A stretch of DNA of 64,000 nt from Pleodorina starrii (Eukaryota > Chlorophyta > Chlorophyceae > Chlamydomonadales > Volvocaceae), in assembly GCA_030267565.1 (NCBI GenBank), contig BRXU01000006.1, positions 670,001-734,000 on the forward strand, written 5' to 3'. The position numbers and the translations under genes were made by a program. Positions 21,874 through 32,595 of the stretch are shown in pieces (position 1 is the stretch's first letter; each line of letters begins with the position of its first letter). The notes under the pieces are model-generated. The model was not told the DNA's origin, did no database searches, and was given only the letters and a program-made list of their open reading frames with translations.

Positions 21874-23803
21874 ATGCAGCCGCACAATGAGCGCGGCCGC
21901 GACGACGCCGGCGGCAACGGCGGCGGAAGCAGCGGCGCCGGCGCCCCCGGTACGACACACGCAGTGCATTTGCACTCGCAGCCGCCCGGCGGTGGCCCCA
22001 GTGAGGTGCTGGGGGGGATGCACGGCGCCGGGGGGGAGTACGAGGTGGTTAGCCCAACCGACGCGGGCGCTGCGCTGGGCTCCCTGGCTGGTTCACTCAT
22101 CGGTCAGTCTTACCGGCATCTGTCAGCGACCGACCGAGGGGACTGGGGCAGCATATATATGGACTTATTACGGAGCCCCCGTTCTGATGATGTATCGAAT
22201 GGCAAGGCAGTGCTGTTCATGCCATGTGCCGCCAGGCAGCCGAGAACACTAACGGCACATCACACATCCGGAAGGGAGGGGATTGATTGTCTCCTCAGAC
22301 CGTAATACCGTGCTACCGTGCTTCTTACGGCGTGAAGAGAACAGTGTCACTCAAGGCGCTCCGAAACCGCAACGCCTTGCGAAGCTTGCGTTGCAGCCTC
22401 TCCACTCCGATCCCCCATGCTGGGTGCGTGGGCATGCGGTTCGTCCGTTGCGGTTGTCGTCGCGTCACTGCCTCTTCCCCAGCGTAGATGCTAGCGCCAA
22501 AATAAACGCGAGCGCTAAAGACATTTACTGTCGTTGGACCCTCCTCGCTTGCTTGTCCGGTGCTGCTGGCCCTGCTGCAACCTGCTGCGCTGCGCTGCGG
22601 GCCTGCAGGCTCCGTGGGCGCGGGCGTGGTGGGGGCGTCCCTGCGCGCCTCCGCGGCCGCTGTGACCGGCGCGGCGGGCATGGGTGCGGCGCTGGGTGCC
22701 GCCATTGGCCACAGCTTCGGCGGAGGCGGCCACGGCGGCATCACCAGCCTCCGTGGCGGGGGCGGCGACGACGAGTACGACGGCGGTGACGTACCACTGC
22801 TGGGCGACGAGGTGGGCGGGGGGCGGGCGCTGTTGGGGAACAGTGCGTGTTTTCCTCCTGGATCTTTTATAGAGTTGTGCTGCAGCGGTATGAGGATCCC
22901 TGCTGACCCATGGGTCATTAAGGCTACTCAAGGCCAGGCAGGTGAGTGATGGCTGGTGGGCGCGGCTGGGGCCCTTGGGAGATCATTAAGATAATTAATA
23001 AAGATGATTTCGCAGCGGATAGATGACACCGCAGCTCTTCCAAGATTGGTGTCCATGGTGGAAAGCGCTTGAACGGGTTGGGTGGTACGCCGTCGAAAGT
23101 CCTGCCATGGCGTGTGTGTGGATGCATGACCCGTGGGTCACTTGAGGCCTGGCTAAGCTCGGACGTCGGAAGGCCAAGGGGTCGGTGCGCAAACGCTAGA
23201 GGCTGCTTTCGCTCGCTCTGCATCTTCGAACGTGTGTTAGCGATACAACGGCATGTCTGCGTGTTCCACCTGGTGACATGTATGCCCCGGTGAAGTCGCT
23301 GCTTTCCCTCTTTCTTACACCTGCCTCCTCGCCGAATCATCGCCTCGCCTGCACCCGCGGTCCAATGACATATGCGGGGGGGGTTTGACCGCGTCTGAAA
23401 AGATGTGTATCTGCACGCATACATACACATCCACATACACATACACATAAATACCGCGGATTTGTGCGTGTGTGCTAATAACTCGCTCGATCGCCATGGT
23501 GGCTACATTTAACGGCATCGTACGTACTTACGCTCGCAGGACGTCGCAATTGAGAGGGCCAGCCGGGCGGCCGAGGCTGCCGAAGCGGCGCAGGCGGCGG
23601 CGAAGCCTTGGGCGGCGACAGCCGCAGAGGAGGCGCCGCAGGGCTCAGAGCCCCGCGGTTTGGAGATGGCGCCGCCGCCGGACGCAGAAACTGAGACCGA
23701 GTCTGCTCCGGAACTGATTGGGCTGCAGCCGCTTTGCGAGATGGGGGTCAATGCGGGGATGTATCTGGGCCACGGGCACACCGTGGCTGGGGACGCCCAG
23801 TGA
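21874..23803 (+). CDS. Small glycine-zipper protein of unknown function
   Basis: Three exons join in phase (231 aa): 21874-22102, 22609-22811, 23540-23803. The N-terminal 50 residues are Gly/Ser/His-rich and disordered. The middle (GAALGSLAGSLIGGSVGAG and TGAAGMGAALGAAIGHSFGG) has repeated small-xxx-small spacing, the glycine-zipper pattern of helices that pack in or across membranes. Then comes a short acidic piece (GGGGDDEYDGGDVPLLGDE, which contains a DxxLL-like sorting signal), an Ala/Glu-rich helix (IERASRAAEAAEAAQAAAK) and an acidic tail. No known enzyme or named family is recognised. Inference: a peripheral or inserted membrane protein. The start is the first ATG of the frame; exon 1 ends at ATC-G/GTCAGT and the phase agrees with exon 2. 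Intron 2 holds two GACCC-NN-GGGTC palindromes. A TGTAA word at 24666 may be its poly(A) signal. Confidence 0.7.
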
Positions 23804-23992
23804 ATGAGGGCGGACGCCAGCAACATTGGCAGGAACGTAATAGAGAGAATAATAAGATGGCATCGGTGGAACGGGAGATATATACGTACGATGAAATAAA
23901 TGAGGATTGCAGTGCGGCAACGGTAAGTCCGGTTTGCTTTGGTTGCGAATGATTGCGAACCGGGTGAATACGTGGGACGCGAAAAGGATGGA

Positions 23993-24060
23993 TTTTCTAG
24001 GGTTTTTAAGCTTTTTAGGGTTTTTAGGGTTTTAGGGTTTTCTAGGGTTCCAAACCCTAG
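23993..24060. repeat. Interstitial telomere-like tract, TTTTAGGG type
   Basis: Several degenerate TTTTAGGG-like units in a row (TTTTTAGGG, TTTTAGGG, TTTTCTAGGG) followed by an inverted partial copy (CAAACCCTAG). TTTTAGGG is the telomere unit known from Chlamydomonas, and TTTAGGG is that of most plants and Volvox. The flanks are ordinary DNA, so this is not a chromosome end. It may mark a repaired break or a telomerase-capped junction. Confidence 0.75.
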
Positions 24061-24665
24061 TGGATGGACGGCGATAATGATTTTGGTGACGATCATCACA
24101 CGTAGGTTGCCACCGTCAGCGGCTGCACCATTGGAAAGCCTCAGCTGCTGCATCGAATGAATGGACAACTGTGCGAGGCAAGATCTGCTCTAACTTGAGC
24201 ACGGCTCCATTGTATATTCAGAGGCCGTACGGCTGTAGATGCGGTGTTCCTGACTTGCGACGGCGGTGGCAGCGGGCAGCCACCAAATGAAATAAGGGTC
24301 CCTGGGGTTACCGGGGTCACCGGGGTCACGGGGGTCCCTGCTTCGAGCGAGGTGCATCAGTCGGTATGGTGTTAGCTGCGCTGCGGCCGGCGGCAAGAGG
24401 CGCAGCTGCAGTGTGTGTAGACACACACACGAGTTGTGTATGTAGCACTACCGTACTCTTATGTTGTATCCTGCCTGGGTGTATCATGAAAGTTGTCCTG
24501 GTCAGACAACACCGGCTGGGTACCTAATATAACTGATAGGTCATGGTACAACACGTGCCCGCAAGCGATGGTGAGAGAGAGCTGATTAGGCGGATAAGGC
24601 GGGGAGGAGGGGGCTCTTCACAACGGGCTTCACCCCCTTGCACTCGAGCTTTGCGCAAACAGCGT

Positions 24666-24670
24666 TGTAA
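24666..24670 (+). terminator. Candidate TGTAA polyadenylation signal for the glycine-zipper gene
   Basis: First TGTAA seen downstream of the stop codon, about 860 bp away. Plausible only if the 3' UTR is long and includes the telomere-like tract. Confidence 0.3.
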
Positions 24671-24838
24671 ACAGTTAAAGGCCAGGCCCTCCATAAAATG
24701 CTTAAGAGGCGTCACTCCCACATTTATGCTCCTGAGCAGCCGAACGATCAGGCTGCCAGTACGGCACTCGTGATCGCCAAGAAGTGTTCAGTTCTAGTCG
24801 CGCCAACTGCCGTGCCTGCGGGCCTCGGACCGCCACGC

Positions 24839-25196
24839 AAGCGCTCCAGTAATTAATTAATTAATTAATTTTACGCGGAGACAGACTCTCGCGTGTGTTA
24901 AGGGGACCGGGCCTAAGGAGTAATTTCTTCTCCGTTCGGCGCGATCACCAGGGTGAATCAGACCTGACGGGCGGACTGATTGATCTGGGACATTTTCTCG
25001 AGCGCCCCTGCACGATCCGGAGTTTAGCGGGCCGGACTCACCGTTATTCACCCTGGCTATTGCCAGGGGCCAGCGGTGGGTTTCGAACCCACATCTACCC
25101 ATTACCAATTCTACCAAGCATGGGATCGAACCCATGACCACCGAATTGTCAAGCGAGTGCTCTACCAATTGAGCTACGCTGGAAAGCGCTCCAGTA
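24839..25196 (-). mobile_element. tRNA-derived SINE with 13-bp target-site duplication
   Basis: The insert spans 24852-25183 (332 bp) on the minus strand and is flanked by perfect 13-bp repeats AAGCGCTCCAGTA (24839-24851 and 25184-25196). Its 5' head is tRNA-like: box A TAGCTCAATTGG (25165-25176, minus) and box B GGTTCGATCCC (25122-25132). A second box B with a full T-arm, GGTTCGAAACC (25079-25089), follows. The first and last acceptor-like strands CCAGCG and CGCTGG can pair. The body is unrelated to tRNA, and the 3' end is an (AATT)n/(TTAA)n tail of about 20 bp directly against the duplication. This is the layout of a SINE mobilised by a LINE whose 3' tail is a short repeat. No protein is encoded. 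The exact duplication means the insertion is young. Confidence 0.85.
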
Positions 25197-25399
25197 CCGT
25201 ACAGGGTAAAGGGCGCGGGCCGCAGAGCCCAACCACGGCCTCAGAACTGTGATCCTTCAGGGTCCACTCTGCGTGTGAATGTTGAGTACAGTAGTTAGGG
25301 GGTGGGTGACCCAATACCCAAACAACTACCCATACGAGCCGGGGACCCAGAGTTCCACGATTTGCCAAAAGGTCCCCGGTTGAAACACTGGTTATTGAT

Positions 25400-25782
25400 C
25401 AGCTCGTTCTCGCTGCGGACGGCGGCGGTGCGCCTGCAGCCCCTTGTGGCCCGTGGCGGTGACATCAACCAGCAGGCCAGCAGCCGGCGGCCCACATCTG
25501 ATTTACGATGCCACCACCCTCGGGGTCGCAGCGATTATGAGCGAGCACGAAACGCCCGTGGGTGCCGTGTTGCCGGAATCAGCCGCACAGATGCAGCTGT
25601 CGTGCGGCCGCGGTAAACCGACAGCATGCCCGGGAACTGCGGGGGACGCCCGGTCGGTCAGCCGGGGTTCTCTCACGCACCCAGCCGGGGTTGGCCGGCC
25701 TAGGGTCACGCATCCTTTCATCGACATGACTTGGCCCGCCCTTGATGTTGTGCGTGCCGTACGCATCGTAATGAGCTTCTGA
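25400..25782 (+). pseudogene. Ankyrin-repeat remnant
   Basis: One frame gives RLQPLVARGGDINQQASS (about 25430-25483), which matches the ankyrin turn consensus (LL-ARGADIN-Q). The protein-like reading then continues only in another frame (HLIYDATTLGVAAIMSEHE), implying a one-base shift near 25485. No start, no phase-consistent neighbour exon. Likely a broken member of the large ankyrin families of these algae; the nearby intact ankyrin gene lies on the opposite strand. Confidence 0.3.
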
Positions 25783-26311
25783 TTGTGCGTATGCGGTAAT
25801 ATTATATTATGCGTGACGGCCGTAGGAATGAGGCATTACAGCCCGCCGGCTGCAGTTGCCATGCCTTGCAGCACTCGGCTGCTTCCCTAGACGGGGGCCC
25901 TGCAATGCTGTCCCTAATACAGTACAGCGAAGGCAACACCGAGTCCTGCTCTTATCGAAGCTGCCAAGCGCAGCGCGAACCACGTCCACGAGCGCAGCAT
26001 AACCTCAAAGCCCATGCATGCCCCCGACTGAACGAGTCGTATCCAGATGGGACGAGCCGCCCCCCGGCGGCCCCCAACGTCTGCACCTGCCCCGCCATCA
26101 GACTACGGACAGCTTTCGCTCCGGAACCCCCTCCCCCTTTCCCCAACACACACCGATCATCATGACAGGGTGGGTGGCTGTGTGGCAGCCCTACCGACCC
26201 CCGGCGCCGGACAACACAGTAAGCCGCACCCAACCCACATACGCCCCGTGCTACAAGGCAAGACAACCTCTCGAAGGCAAGTCTGCCGCCGCTGTTCGTT
26301 GCTGCCGCAAG

Positions 26312-28405
26312 CTAAGCCCCTTGGGCCCCAGGCGACCGCCGCCGCAGCTGCTCGCCCAGCCATGCCAGCAGCACCGCGTGGTGCTCCCGGGGCTCCCGGG
26401 GCGCCATTTGTGCCCTCCAGCCCTCCGCCAATTTGACCGCAGCATCCCAGTCCATTTCGGGGCACCCCAAGTCCAGCAGGCACTGCAGCACGGCGACGGA
26501 GACCCCGCTGCGGATGCAGTCCGCCAGCAGCTTCCCCGGCCGACCCCAGGGGCAGCCCAACCGGTGCAGGCTGCGGAGCATCGCCAGATCGCCGTTGCGG
26601 GCGGCTCCGAGGTAGGGCCATCGAGCTGGGGCCGCCAAGGAACATATATGATTGCCGTACATACACACATCAATGCAGGGACGGGCGGTTGGGCAGTCAG
26701 GGGCGGTGCAGCTCGATGCGGCCTCACAGCCTAGCTCCCTGGCAGTGGAGGTTCCCGGCACCGTGCTTTGGCAGCTTGGCAGACAGCGACTCTGTCCTGG
26801 AGTGCGCACATGCGAACACATGCGAACACGGCATCGGCACCATGACTAACACCTCTGGAGCAGCTCGACGTACGTACGACACACGCATCTAATGGCGGCC
26901 CGGCACGCATCTAATGGCGGCCCGGTACACGCAACTAATGGACCTGCCGAGTGACCTGGCAGGGCACAGCGCATGCAAAATGAACCACCGATGGGCCACA
27001 ACTGGTGGGCCACACGGAGTGCATCGTACATGTGGTGGTAACAAACGACGACGGCGACACCCACCGGGAAGGGGCAGCCCCGCTCCACCAGCCACTCCAG
27101 CGCCTCTTCGCAGCCGCTCTCGGCGCCGTTGGGGATGGCCTTTGGGCCCAAGGCCCAGCCGCGGACGTGAAGCCAGGTCATCAGCTCAAGGTTGCTGCTC
27201 GCCGCCGCGCAGTCGAGCAAGCTAGCTGCGCCGTCAGCGGGCGCGACGCCCAGGTCCTCCACCGCCCAGGCCACCAGCGGCAGGTGACCCGCCCAGGCCG
27301 CCTCTTCCGCAACAGAACGGGTGTTGACGGGCAAGCCGCTGGCGTGCAGGTACTGCAGTACGGCCAGGTGGCCCTGTATGGCTGCAATTGCCACGGGGAA
27401 CTCATCGTCGGTGGGCCGCACCCCCGCTTGCTCCACCAGGAAACGCAGGAAGGCAAGATTGTCGGCACGGACCGCAGTGTCCGCAACCTCCGCCTCCAGG
27501 GGGTAGCCCCGGCCGTGCAGCCACTGCAAACGCGCCTCCGCTTCATCGCCGTTACCAGCCCGAACAGCGGACGTGCACGCCCTAGCCTTGCGGGGATAGC
27601 CCAGCCCCTCCAGCCACTCCACTTTGGCCTGCCAATCGGGCGTGGTGCTGCCGGTCGCGGCCGCCAGGATGACACCCCGTTCCTCCTCATCGAGCCGCTC
27701 AAGTTGCTGCTGCAGTTCGCTGCCGTGGTGCCCTGCCATGAGCTGCTGCCACAACCGCTGCAGCGCCGCCAGGCTCAAGTACTCCGACGCGGCCCTCAAT
27801 AATAACCAGCAGAGACCATAGACACCAACGTTGCGACGGCTCTGCAACTCCGTCAGCAGCCACTGCATAAGGCCCTCCTGCCCGCCCAAGGCAGCTGCGC
27901 AAACGACGTGCATGTCGAGGGGGCAGCCCCTGGCCAACATCCACTCGCACACGTGCCGCTGGCCGGCCCTCGCCGCGGCTGACAGAGAAGCACCCCAGAG
28001 GCAGCCGCGGGCACGCAGCACCTTGCACATGTCGAGCTGGCCCGCGGCTGCGGCGGCCTCGAGCAGCTCGCACCGAAGATCAAGACCCGCACTGGCCAGG
28101 GCAACCTCCAGGTTGGCGACGCTGCCGCTTGCCGCCGTCAGACACAGCAGCCGCAGCCGCTGCTTTCGAGACAACGCGCGAAAAGCGCCCGGGCGGCCCC
28201 AGCGCTCCCGGAACACGTGGATGGGTGACGGAAGCGAGACCCGCAAGGTCTTGTGGTGTGCGAACTGCTGTGATGTCGTCTTGTCTATCAGCCGTAATGT
28301 GCTTGCCACTTCGTTAGCTGGCAGATGGTGCGCAATGCACGCCACGATGCCCGGCAGCCAAATCCTCGAGCCGTCTGGTGTTCGCAGAGTGACCGACTGG
28401 GACAT
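26312..28405 (-). CDS. F-box-like / ankyrin-repeat protein of a volvocine expanded family
   Basis: The main exon starts at ATG 28405 and is open to 26846 (519 aa). The first 50 residues (IWLPGIVACIAHHLP, EVASTLRLIDK) resemble an F-box-like helix set. After that come about ten degenerate ankyrin units with the recurring short form WLxxxGCP (VCEWMLARGCPLD, RLQWLHGRGYPLE, ALEWLVERGCPFP). A separate C-terminal exon at 26312-26625 continues the same motif (LRSLHRLGCPWG, LQCLLDLGCPEMD) and ends in TAG. A donor at 27060-27059 (GTGG/GTGTCG) gives matching phase and a smooth repeat, so the likely protein is exons 27061-28405 plus 26312-26625, 552 aa. If that donor is not used the protein ends at 26846. 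Function by family: protein-protein interaction, perhaps substrate choice in ubiquitin ligases; no direct evidence here. The intact frame suggests a live gene. Confidence 0.75.
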
Positions 28406-29044
28406 TTTTTAGCGCCTATATAATTCAAATATACGCTCAAGAATTCCTGTGCCTGTATGCGACAGCATAATGCCGAACTTGTTAGGTGGAAGCGGCCGTC
28501 CGCAAGGCTTGGCGTAAGCAGAAGGCCCAAGAATTTATCCAAAGAGGTAAGCTGGTCACCGATGGAGAAAGCGTTGCTTTCCTAAGCTTGCTCCGTGGCA
28601 TTTTTGATTCTCAGATCCGGATTCCGTACGGCGGCCGTTCAATGGATGACCACCTCTTCCCTTCCCGCTCCCCTGGGACATGAGAGACACACGCCTGGAT
28701 ACCCTGCCCGCGCTCCGTCGATGTCTGCGGTGTCGACTTAGGTTATCAGCCGGTCCAGGCGCTGTCCAGGGACCTCGCCTGGGAACGGGGCTGCCGCTTT
28801 AACGTTGCGGACTGTCGCTGCCACAGCTGACCACCTTGGTTGACCACCTTGCTCCACGTGCGCCGTCCAACACATAATAAAGCCACTGGAGTCAACTTCA
28901 CTCAGAAACAGGGCCTACGTCAGGCCTAAGTCTGGCCTGCGTTTATTTGCTTTTGCGTCAAGATGTCAGACTCAGTCTGTCTGCGTCTGGTGTTTTAGAC
29001 TCAACATTGAGTCCCCAGCCCACTCATTGAGTCCAGTCCCGCAC
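28406..29044. other. Upstream region of the ankyrin gene, no supported gene
   Basis: Holds the presumed promoter of the minus-strand ankyrin gene. A 65-codon + frame at 28486-28683 has ordinary composition but no splice partners and no recognisable motif, so it is not called. GC content drops compared with the gene regions. Confidence 0.4.
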
Positions 29045-29335
29045 TCAATTGACTACCAAAACGACACAAACCACTAAGTGTAGTGTAGCACCACTCCTTG
29101 CGTTCCCCCACCACACTCACTGAGTCTGCCCTTCACTACCCCCCCCTACTTGTCGCACAGTCCACTCACCTCCCTAGGGGCCCCACCTAGGGACGCAAAC
29201 GACTCAAACGACGCAAACCACTTAGTAGAGTCTAGCGCCACTCATTGAGTCCCTCCCCCCCACCGCACTCACTAAGTCTGCGCTTCACTTACCCCGCCCC
29301 TATTTGTCGTACAGTCCTCTCACCCCCCTAAGGGG
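29045..29335. repeat. Diverged tandem duplication of about 145 bp
   Basis: The block at about 29060-29178 (AAACGACACAAACCACTAAG ... CACTCACTGAGTCTGC ... CTTGTCGCACAGTCC) recurs at about 29205-29333 (AAACGACGCAAACCACTTAG ... CACTCACTAAGTCTGC ... TTTGTCGTACAGTCC). Copies differ by many point changes. GAGTC/GACTC words are scattered through both copies and through 28970-29050. It could be the 5' untranslated array of a retroelement, since many carry tandem promoter units, or an unrelated satellite seed. Confidence 0.7.
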
Positions 29336-29984
29336 CCTCCTTAAGTCCTAGCACCTACCCGGGCTGGTTTGAGCTTGACGACAGGAGTTACACGCACGCA
29401 CGTGACCCCGCCCTTGGGGTCATTGCATTGATTGTGAGGATCGATTGTCTGCTGGCACTGCTTCCACGTGGACTGGACAGAGGATTCCCAGGGGCATCCG
29501 CCGACTTCAAATAAATGTCCCCCAGAAGATTTCCCTAGATAGACATTCAAAACAAATATAGCAATTATTTTTACATGCGTCATGTTGTGCTGCCGGTGTG
29601 GTGCTACCCGCCGCCGGTGCGGTCCGTGTCCATGCGGGTTGCATTGTCCTCTCACTTTCGGGTCGCCCCCGCCCTTGGGGTCGGACTGTGCCTCCATCCC
29701 TTCCGTTGCTGAGACGACGGCGACTCAGTCTGCGAGAACGCTTGGGATGCCGTCGTCATGGGGTCCGGCTGTGGGGTTGGTGGCATCTGCTTTGGAAAGT
29801 GTATAGCCTGTTGCTGCTGTACGTGTTAATGCACCAGCAGCCCAATCCTGCGTGCCCCCAACTTACGACGAGCGAGCTCGCCTCAACCTACTACACTGCG
29901 CTTTGCAACCATTATTCAAGAGCAATTAAATCGGAACATGTCGCCCGTGGACCGCAATGAGCTCGTGAAAATGTATGAGCATGA

Positions 29985-32390
29985 CAAATAAATAAAGTCT
30001 TCCTGCTGATAGATGCCAGAGCAGGCAACGTCTGCAACGCCCTAATAAGCATAACCAACCGCCTTTCGTATTTCGACGCGTTATACAATGATGAGGTTAA
30101 CGCGTTTAGTGCGGTGAGGGCGGACTATATTCTGAACCTTTTTAACGGGCGTCCCCTCACAGCGCCACGCAACTGGGCCGGTAACGAAGGCGTAGCTCGG
30201 AATCAGAGGGTTGTTGCGGCGGCGTCCCTGAATGCCCCGTTTTCACTGGCGGAGGTCATCGCGGCCCTTAAATCATTGGCCAACCATAAATCGCCAGGCC
30301 TTGAGCGGGCTCCGGCGGAGTGTTACAAATATGCCACCCGCAAAGTGGAGGATAAGGAAGAGCTTGTTCTTGCGCCGTACCTTTTGCGTCTGTTGGAGCA
30401 TATCCGGTCCACGGGCGATTATCCCAAGCAGTTTGAGGTTTCGATCGTCACCCCTCTACACAAGAAGGGCGACGCACTCGATCCGAGCAACTATCGTGGG
30501 TTGGCTGTTGGCGGGGCCCTCTCTAAGCTATATGCGAACCTTCTTGACCGGCGGTTGAAGGCTTGGGGAGAGAGTAGCGGCGCGCGCAGTCCTTACCAGG
30601 GGGGCTTCCGGCCCAAGCGTGGCACCATCCACAACTTGTTCCTGCTACGGCACCTTACGGATCGTTGCCGCAGGGTACTCCCCAACGGTTCGAGCCAAGC
30701 ACTTTTTGTTTGCCAGATCGATTTTGAGAAGGCTTTTGACCGGGTGAATAGGGACATGTTGTGGTTGCGTCTCGAGGAAAGAGGGGTCACAGGCGCGGCA
30801 CTGGCGGCTCTGAAGCGCTGCTATGAGCGGGTGGAACTGCGGGTCAAGGTTAACGGCACGACGGGAGCGGCGTTCCCTTCTTCGCAAGGTGTGAAACAGG
30901 GATGCCCGATGAGCCCAACGCTGTTTGGTTTCTTCGTAGAAGGATATGCCGACTACGTCGACGCCCTTGACGTCGCGCTCCCGGATGCTATGGCGGCCCC
31001 AGAATGCCCAGACGTCGAAGGTCGGCGAGTGCCTCTAGCCCTGTACGCGGACGACTTAAGCCTTTTCGCGGCGACAAAGCGACGTTTGATGAGCTTGCTT
31101 AGAGCTTTGCGGGAGTGGTCCGAGGTGTTTGGTCTTACCGTTAATGCGAGGAAGTGTGAGCTGCTGCTCTTCCACCCCAGTGATCAGGTTAGGAGTCACT
31201 TCTACGCGATCAACGGCCTGGTTACTATGCGCGTTTTGGAGGACGGGCTGCCGGTGGACAGGCCCATCACCTGGAAGCCGCGCGCACGTTATCTCGGGCT
31301 ACATTTTGGCCCTAATAGTTCCTTTGCGTCGTGCACGGACGAACTCTACGTCGCGGGCCAGCGGGCAATGTTTTCCCTGCTTAGCAAGTTGCGTCGACAG
31401 GGGCTATTGTTACCATTCGTCGGAATGAAATGCTTTAATGCGCAAGTCCGTTCTGTTCTGTCTTATGGTTCGCAGTTGTGGGGTGTCGATTTGGTTTTAG
31501 CGTTGCTCGAGAGGGGTTACCCGGCTAACGAGGCACCGCGTTCCTGTTATTTTGAGGTCGCTACTCGGGATCGCATGGTCAAGCTGCAAATCGCTTTTAT
31601 GAAGCAGCTGGTCGGAGCTTCCGTCCCGCCCCTTCAATTGTTGTTTAGGGAACTAGGGCAGATGCCGCTGCAGATGTACTGGGCTGAATCTGTGTTTCGT
31701 TTTTGGAACAGTATGGTGGAGAACACTAGCAGCATATACCACAGTGTTTTTCGTCACGAGATCCGGCTGGCATTGGAATCGGATTTGCAGGGGGACGGCT
31801 GGGGAACTAAGATCATTCGGGCTCTGAACATCTTAAGGCATGACTGGCCGGAGGATGCCACGGCGGGTACCATCGACGCCAGGGTTAGACGGTACTCTAC
31901 GTGCAAGCTCGACGTTGAGGCGCTGTTGGACACTCTTAGGGGGCGCATTAACGATGATTGGGCCAGTGACAGGTTGGCCGTCGACCCGTGCTCTTTCGTT
32001 ACGGATGGCAGGAAGCCAGGCGTGAAAATGTGCCGTCACAAGCACTGGATGGGGCAGCCGAAGCAGTTTGAGGGTTACATTCCCCCGGCGCACCACCGTG
32101 CCCTTCTCCGTTTCCGGTTATGTGTATCAGACCTGGCGGTTAATAGCGAGAGTAATCGAGCTAGGGAGTTGCGTGTGTGCAAGGCGTGTCGCATTAATGG
32201 TGCCGTCGAGGACGAGAAGCACTTCCTGATGGAGTGTTCTGCTCTCGTGTCAGCGCGGCAGAAGCTTTGGGACCTGGGCGTACCGGAGGGAGCGAGTGTT
32301 TGCGACGTCATGCAAATAGACGATCAGCGCGGTCTTGCAAAGGTTGTTTATGACATGTTTTGCTTTCGGCGCGAGCGCATCGCCGTGTAG
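29985..32390 (+). CDS. L1-like non-LTR retrotransposon reverse transcriptase (ORF2 C-terminal part)
   Basis: The frame is open from the TGA at 29982 to TAG 32388-32390 (about 800 codons) with no obvious start. RT motifs in order: KSPGLERAPAECYK, VTPLHKKGDALDPSNYRGL, FRPKRGTIHNLFLL, motif A QIDFEKAFDRVNRDMLW, motif B SSQGVKQGCPMSPTLFGFF, and motif C YADD at 31044-31055 (LALYADDLSLF). The C-terminus has HHRALLRFRLC and a CCHC-type zinc finger (CKAC then HFLMEC near 32178-32240), typical of plant and algal L1 proteins. The catalytic residues look intact. The endonuclease domain and ORF1 are not recognisable upstream: either the element is 5' truncated or that part has decayed. The frame suggests a recent copy able to encode an active RT. 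Confidence 0.9.
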   Translation, partial: QINKVFLLIDARAGNVCNALISITNRLSYFDALYNDEVNAFSAVRADYILNLFNGRPLTAPRNWAGNEGVARNQRVVAAASLNAPFSLAEVIAALKSLANHKSPGLERAPAECYKYATRKVEDKEELVLAPYLLRLLEHIRSTGDYPKQFEVSIVTPLHKKGDALDPSNYRGLAVGGALSKLYANLLDRRLKAWGESSGARSPYQGGFRPKRGTIHNLFLLRHLTDRCRRVLPNGSSQALFVCQIDFEKAFDRVNRDMLWLRLEERGVTGAALAALKRCYERVELRVKVNGTTGAAFPSSQGVKQGCPMSPTLFGFFVEGYADYVDALDVALPDAMAAPECPDVEGRRVPLALYADDLSLFAATKRRLMSLLRALREWSEVFGLTVNARKCELLLFHPSDQVRSHFYAINGLVTMRVLEDGLPVDRPITWKPRARYLGLHFGPNSSFASCTDELYVAGQRAMFSLLSKLRRQGLLLPFVGMKCFNAQVRSVLSYGSQLWGVDLVLALLERGYPANEAPRSCYFEVATRDRMVKLQIAFMKQLVGASVPPLQLLFRELGQMPLQMYWAESVFRFWNSMVENTSSIYHSVFRHEIRLALESDLQGDGWGTKIIRALNILRHDWPEDATAGTIDARVRRYSTCKLDVEALLDTLRGRINDDWASDRLAVDPCSFVTDGRKPGVKMCRHKHWMGQPKQFEGYIPPAHHRALLRFRLCVSDLAVNSESNRARELRVCKACRINGAVEDEKHFLMECSALVSARQKLWDLGVPEGASVCDVMQIDDQRGLAKVVYDMFCFRRERIAV

Positions 32391-32595
32391 AGTCGATGGA
32401 GACTCCTTCTCAGGTCATGCTGTGCTTTTGTGACGTATCTGTCTTATGTTGTCTTTATGCCCTTTCTGATACGGTTGATTTTTCCTTACTTTTTGTTCCT
32501 TTTGCTTGACTGAGGCGGTTCATGAGCCTTCGGGTTCGTTTGAACCGTACGAGCTCACTGAAGCTTGTAACATCATCATCATCATCGCCTTTCGT
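30060..32595 (+). mobile_element. L1-like element with 3' (CAT)n tail and candidate 10-bp target-site duplication
   Basis: The 3' UTR follows the RT stop and ends in a short (CAT)n tail (32569-32585). The next ten bases, CGCCTTTCGT (32586-32595), are repeated exactly at 30060-30069, just upstream of the readable RT region, which would make the element a 5'-truncated insertion of about 2.5 kb. Against this, the RT frame stays open about 75 bp further upstream, and that stretch reads protein-like, so the match may be chance or the flank may be an older related copy. No Pol II or tRNA-like promoter is visible at the proposed 5' end. Confidence 0.6.

Noticed and set aside
24301..24345. Short GGGGTCACC-like repeats as a regulatory array
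   Set aside because: Only three or four degenerate passes, no defined spacing, nothing to distinguish them from local slippage.
25069..25183. A functional tRNA gene
   Set aside because: Box A and box B are present but the anticodon stem does not pair, there are two T-arms, and the unit is part of a SINE with target duplication.
28486..28683. 65-codon + frame upstream of the ankyrin gene
   Set aside because: No homology recognised, no splice sites in phase, length within chance.
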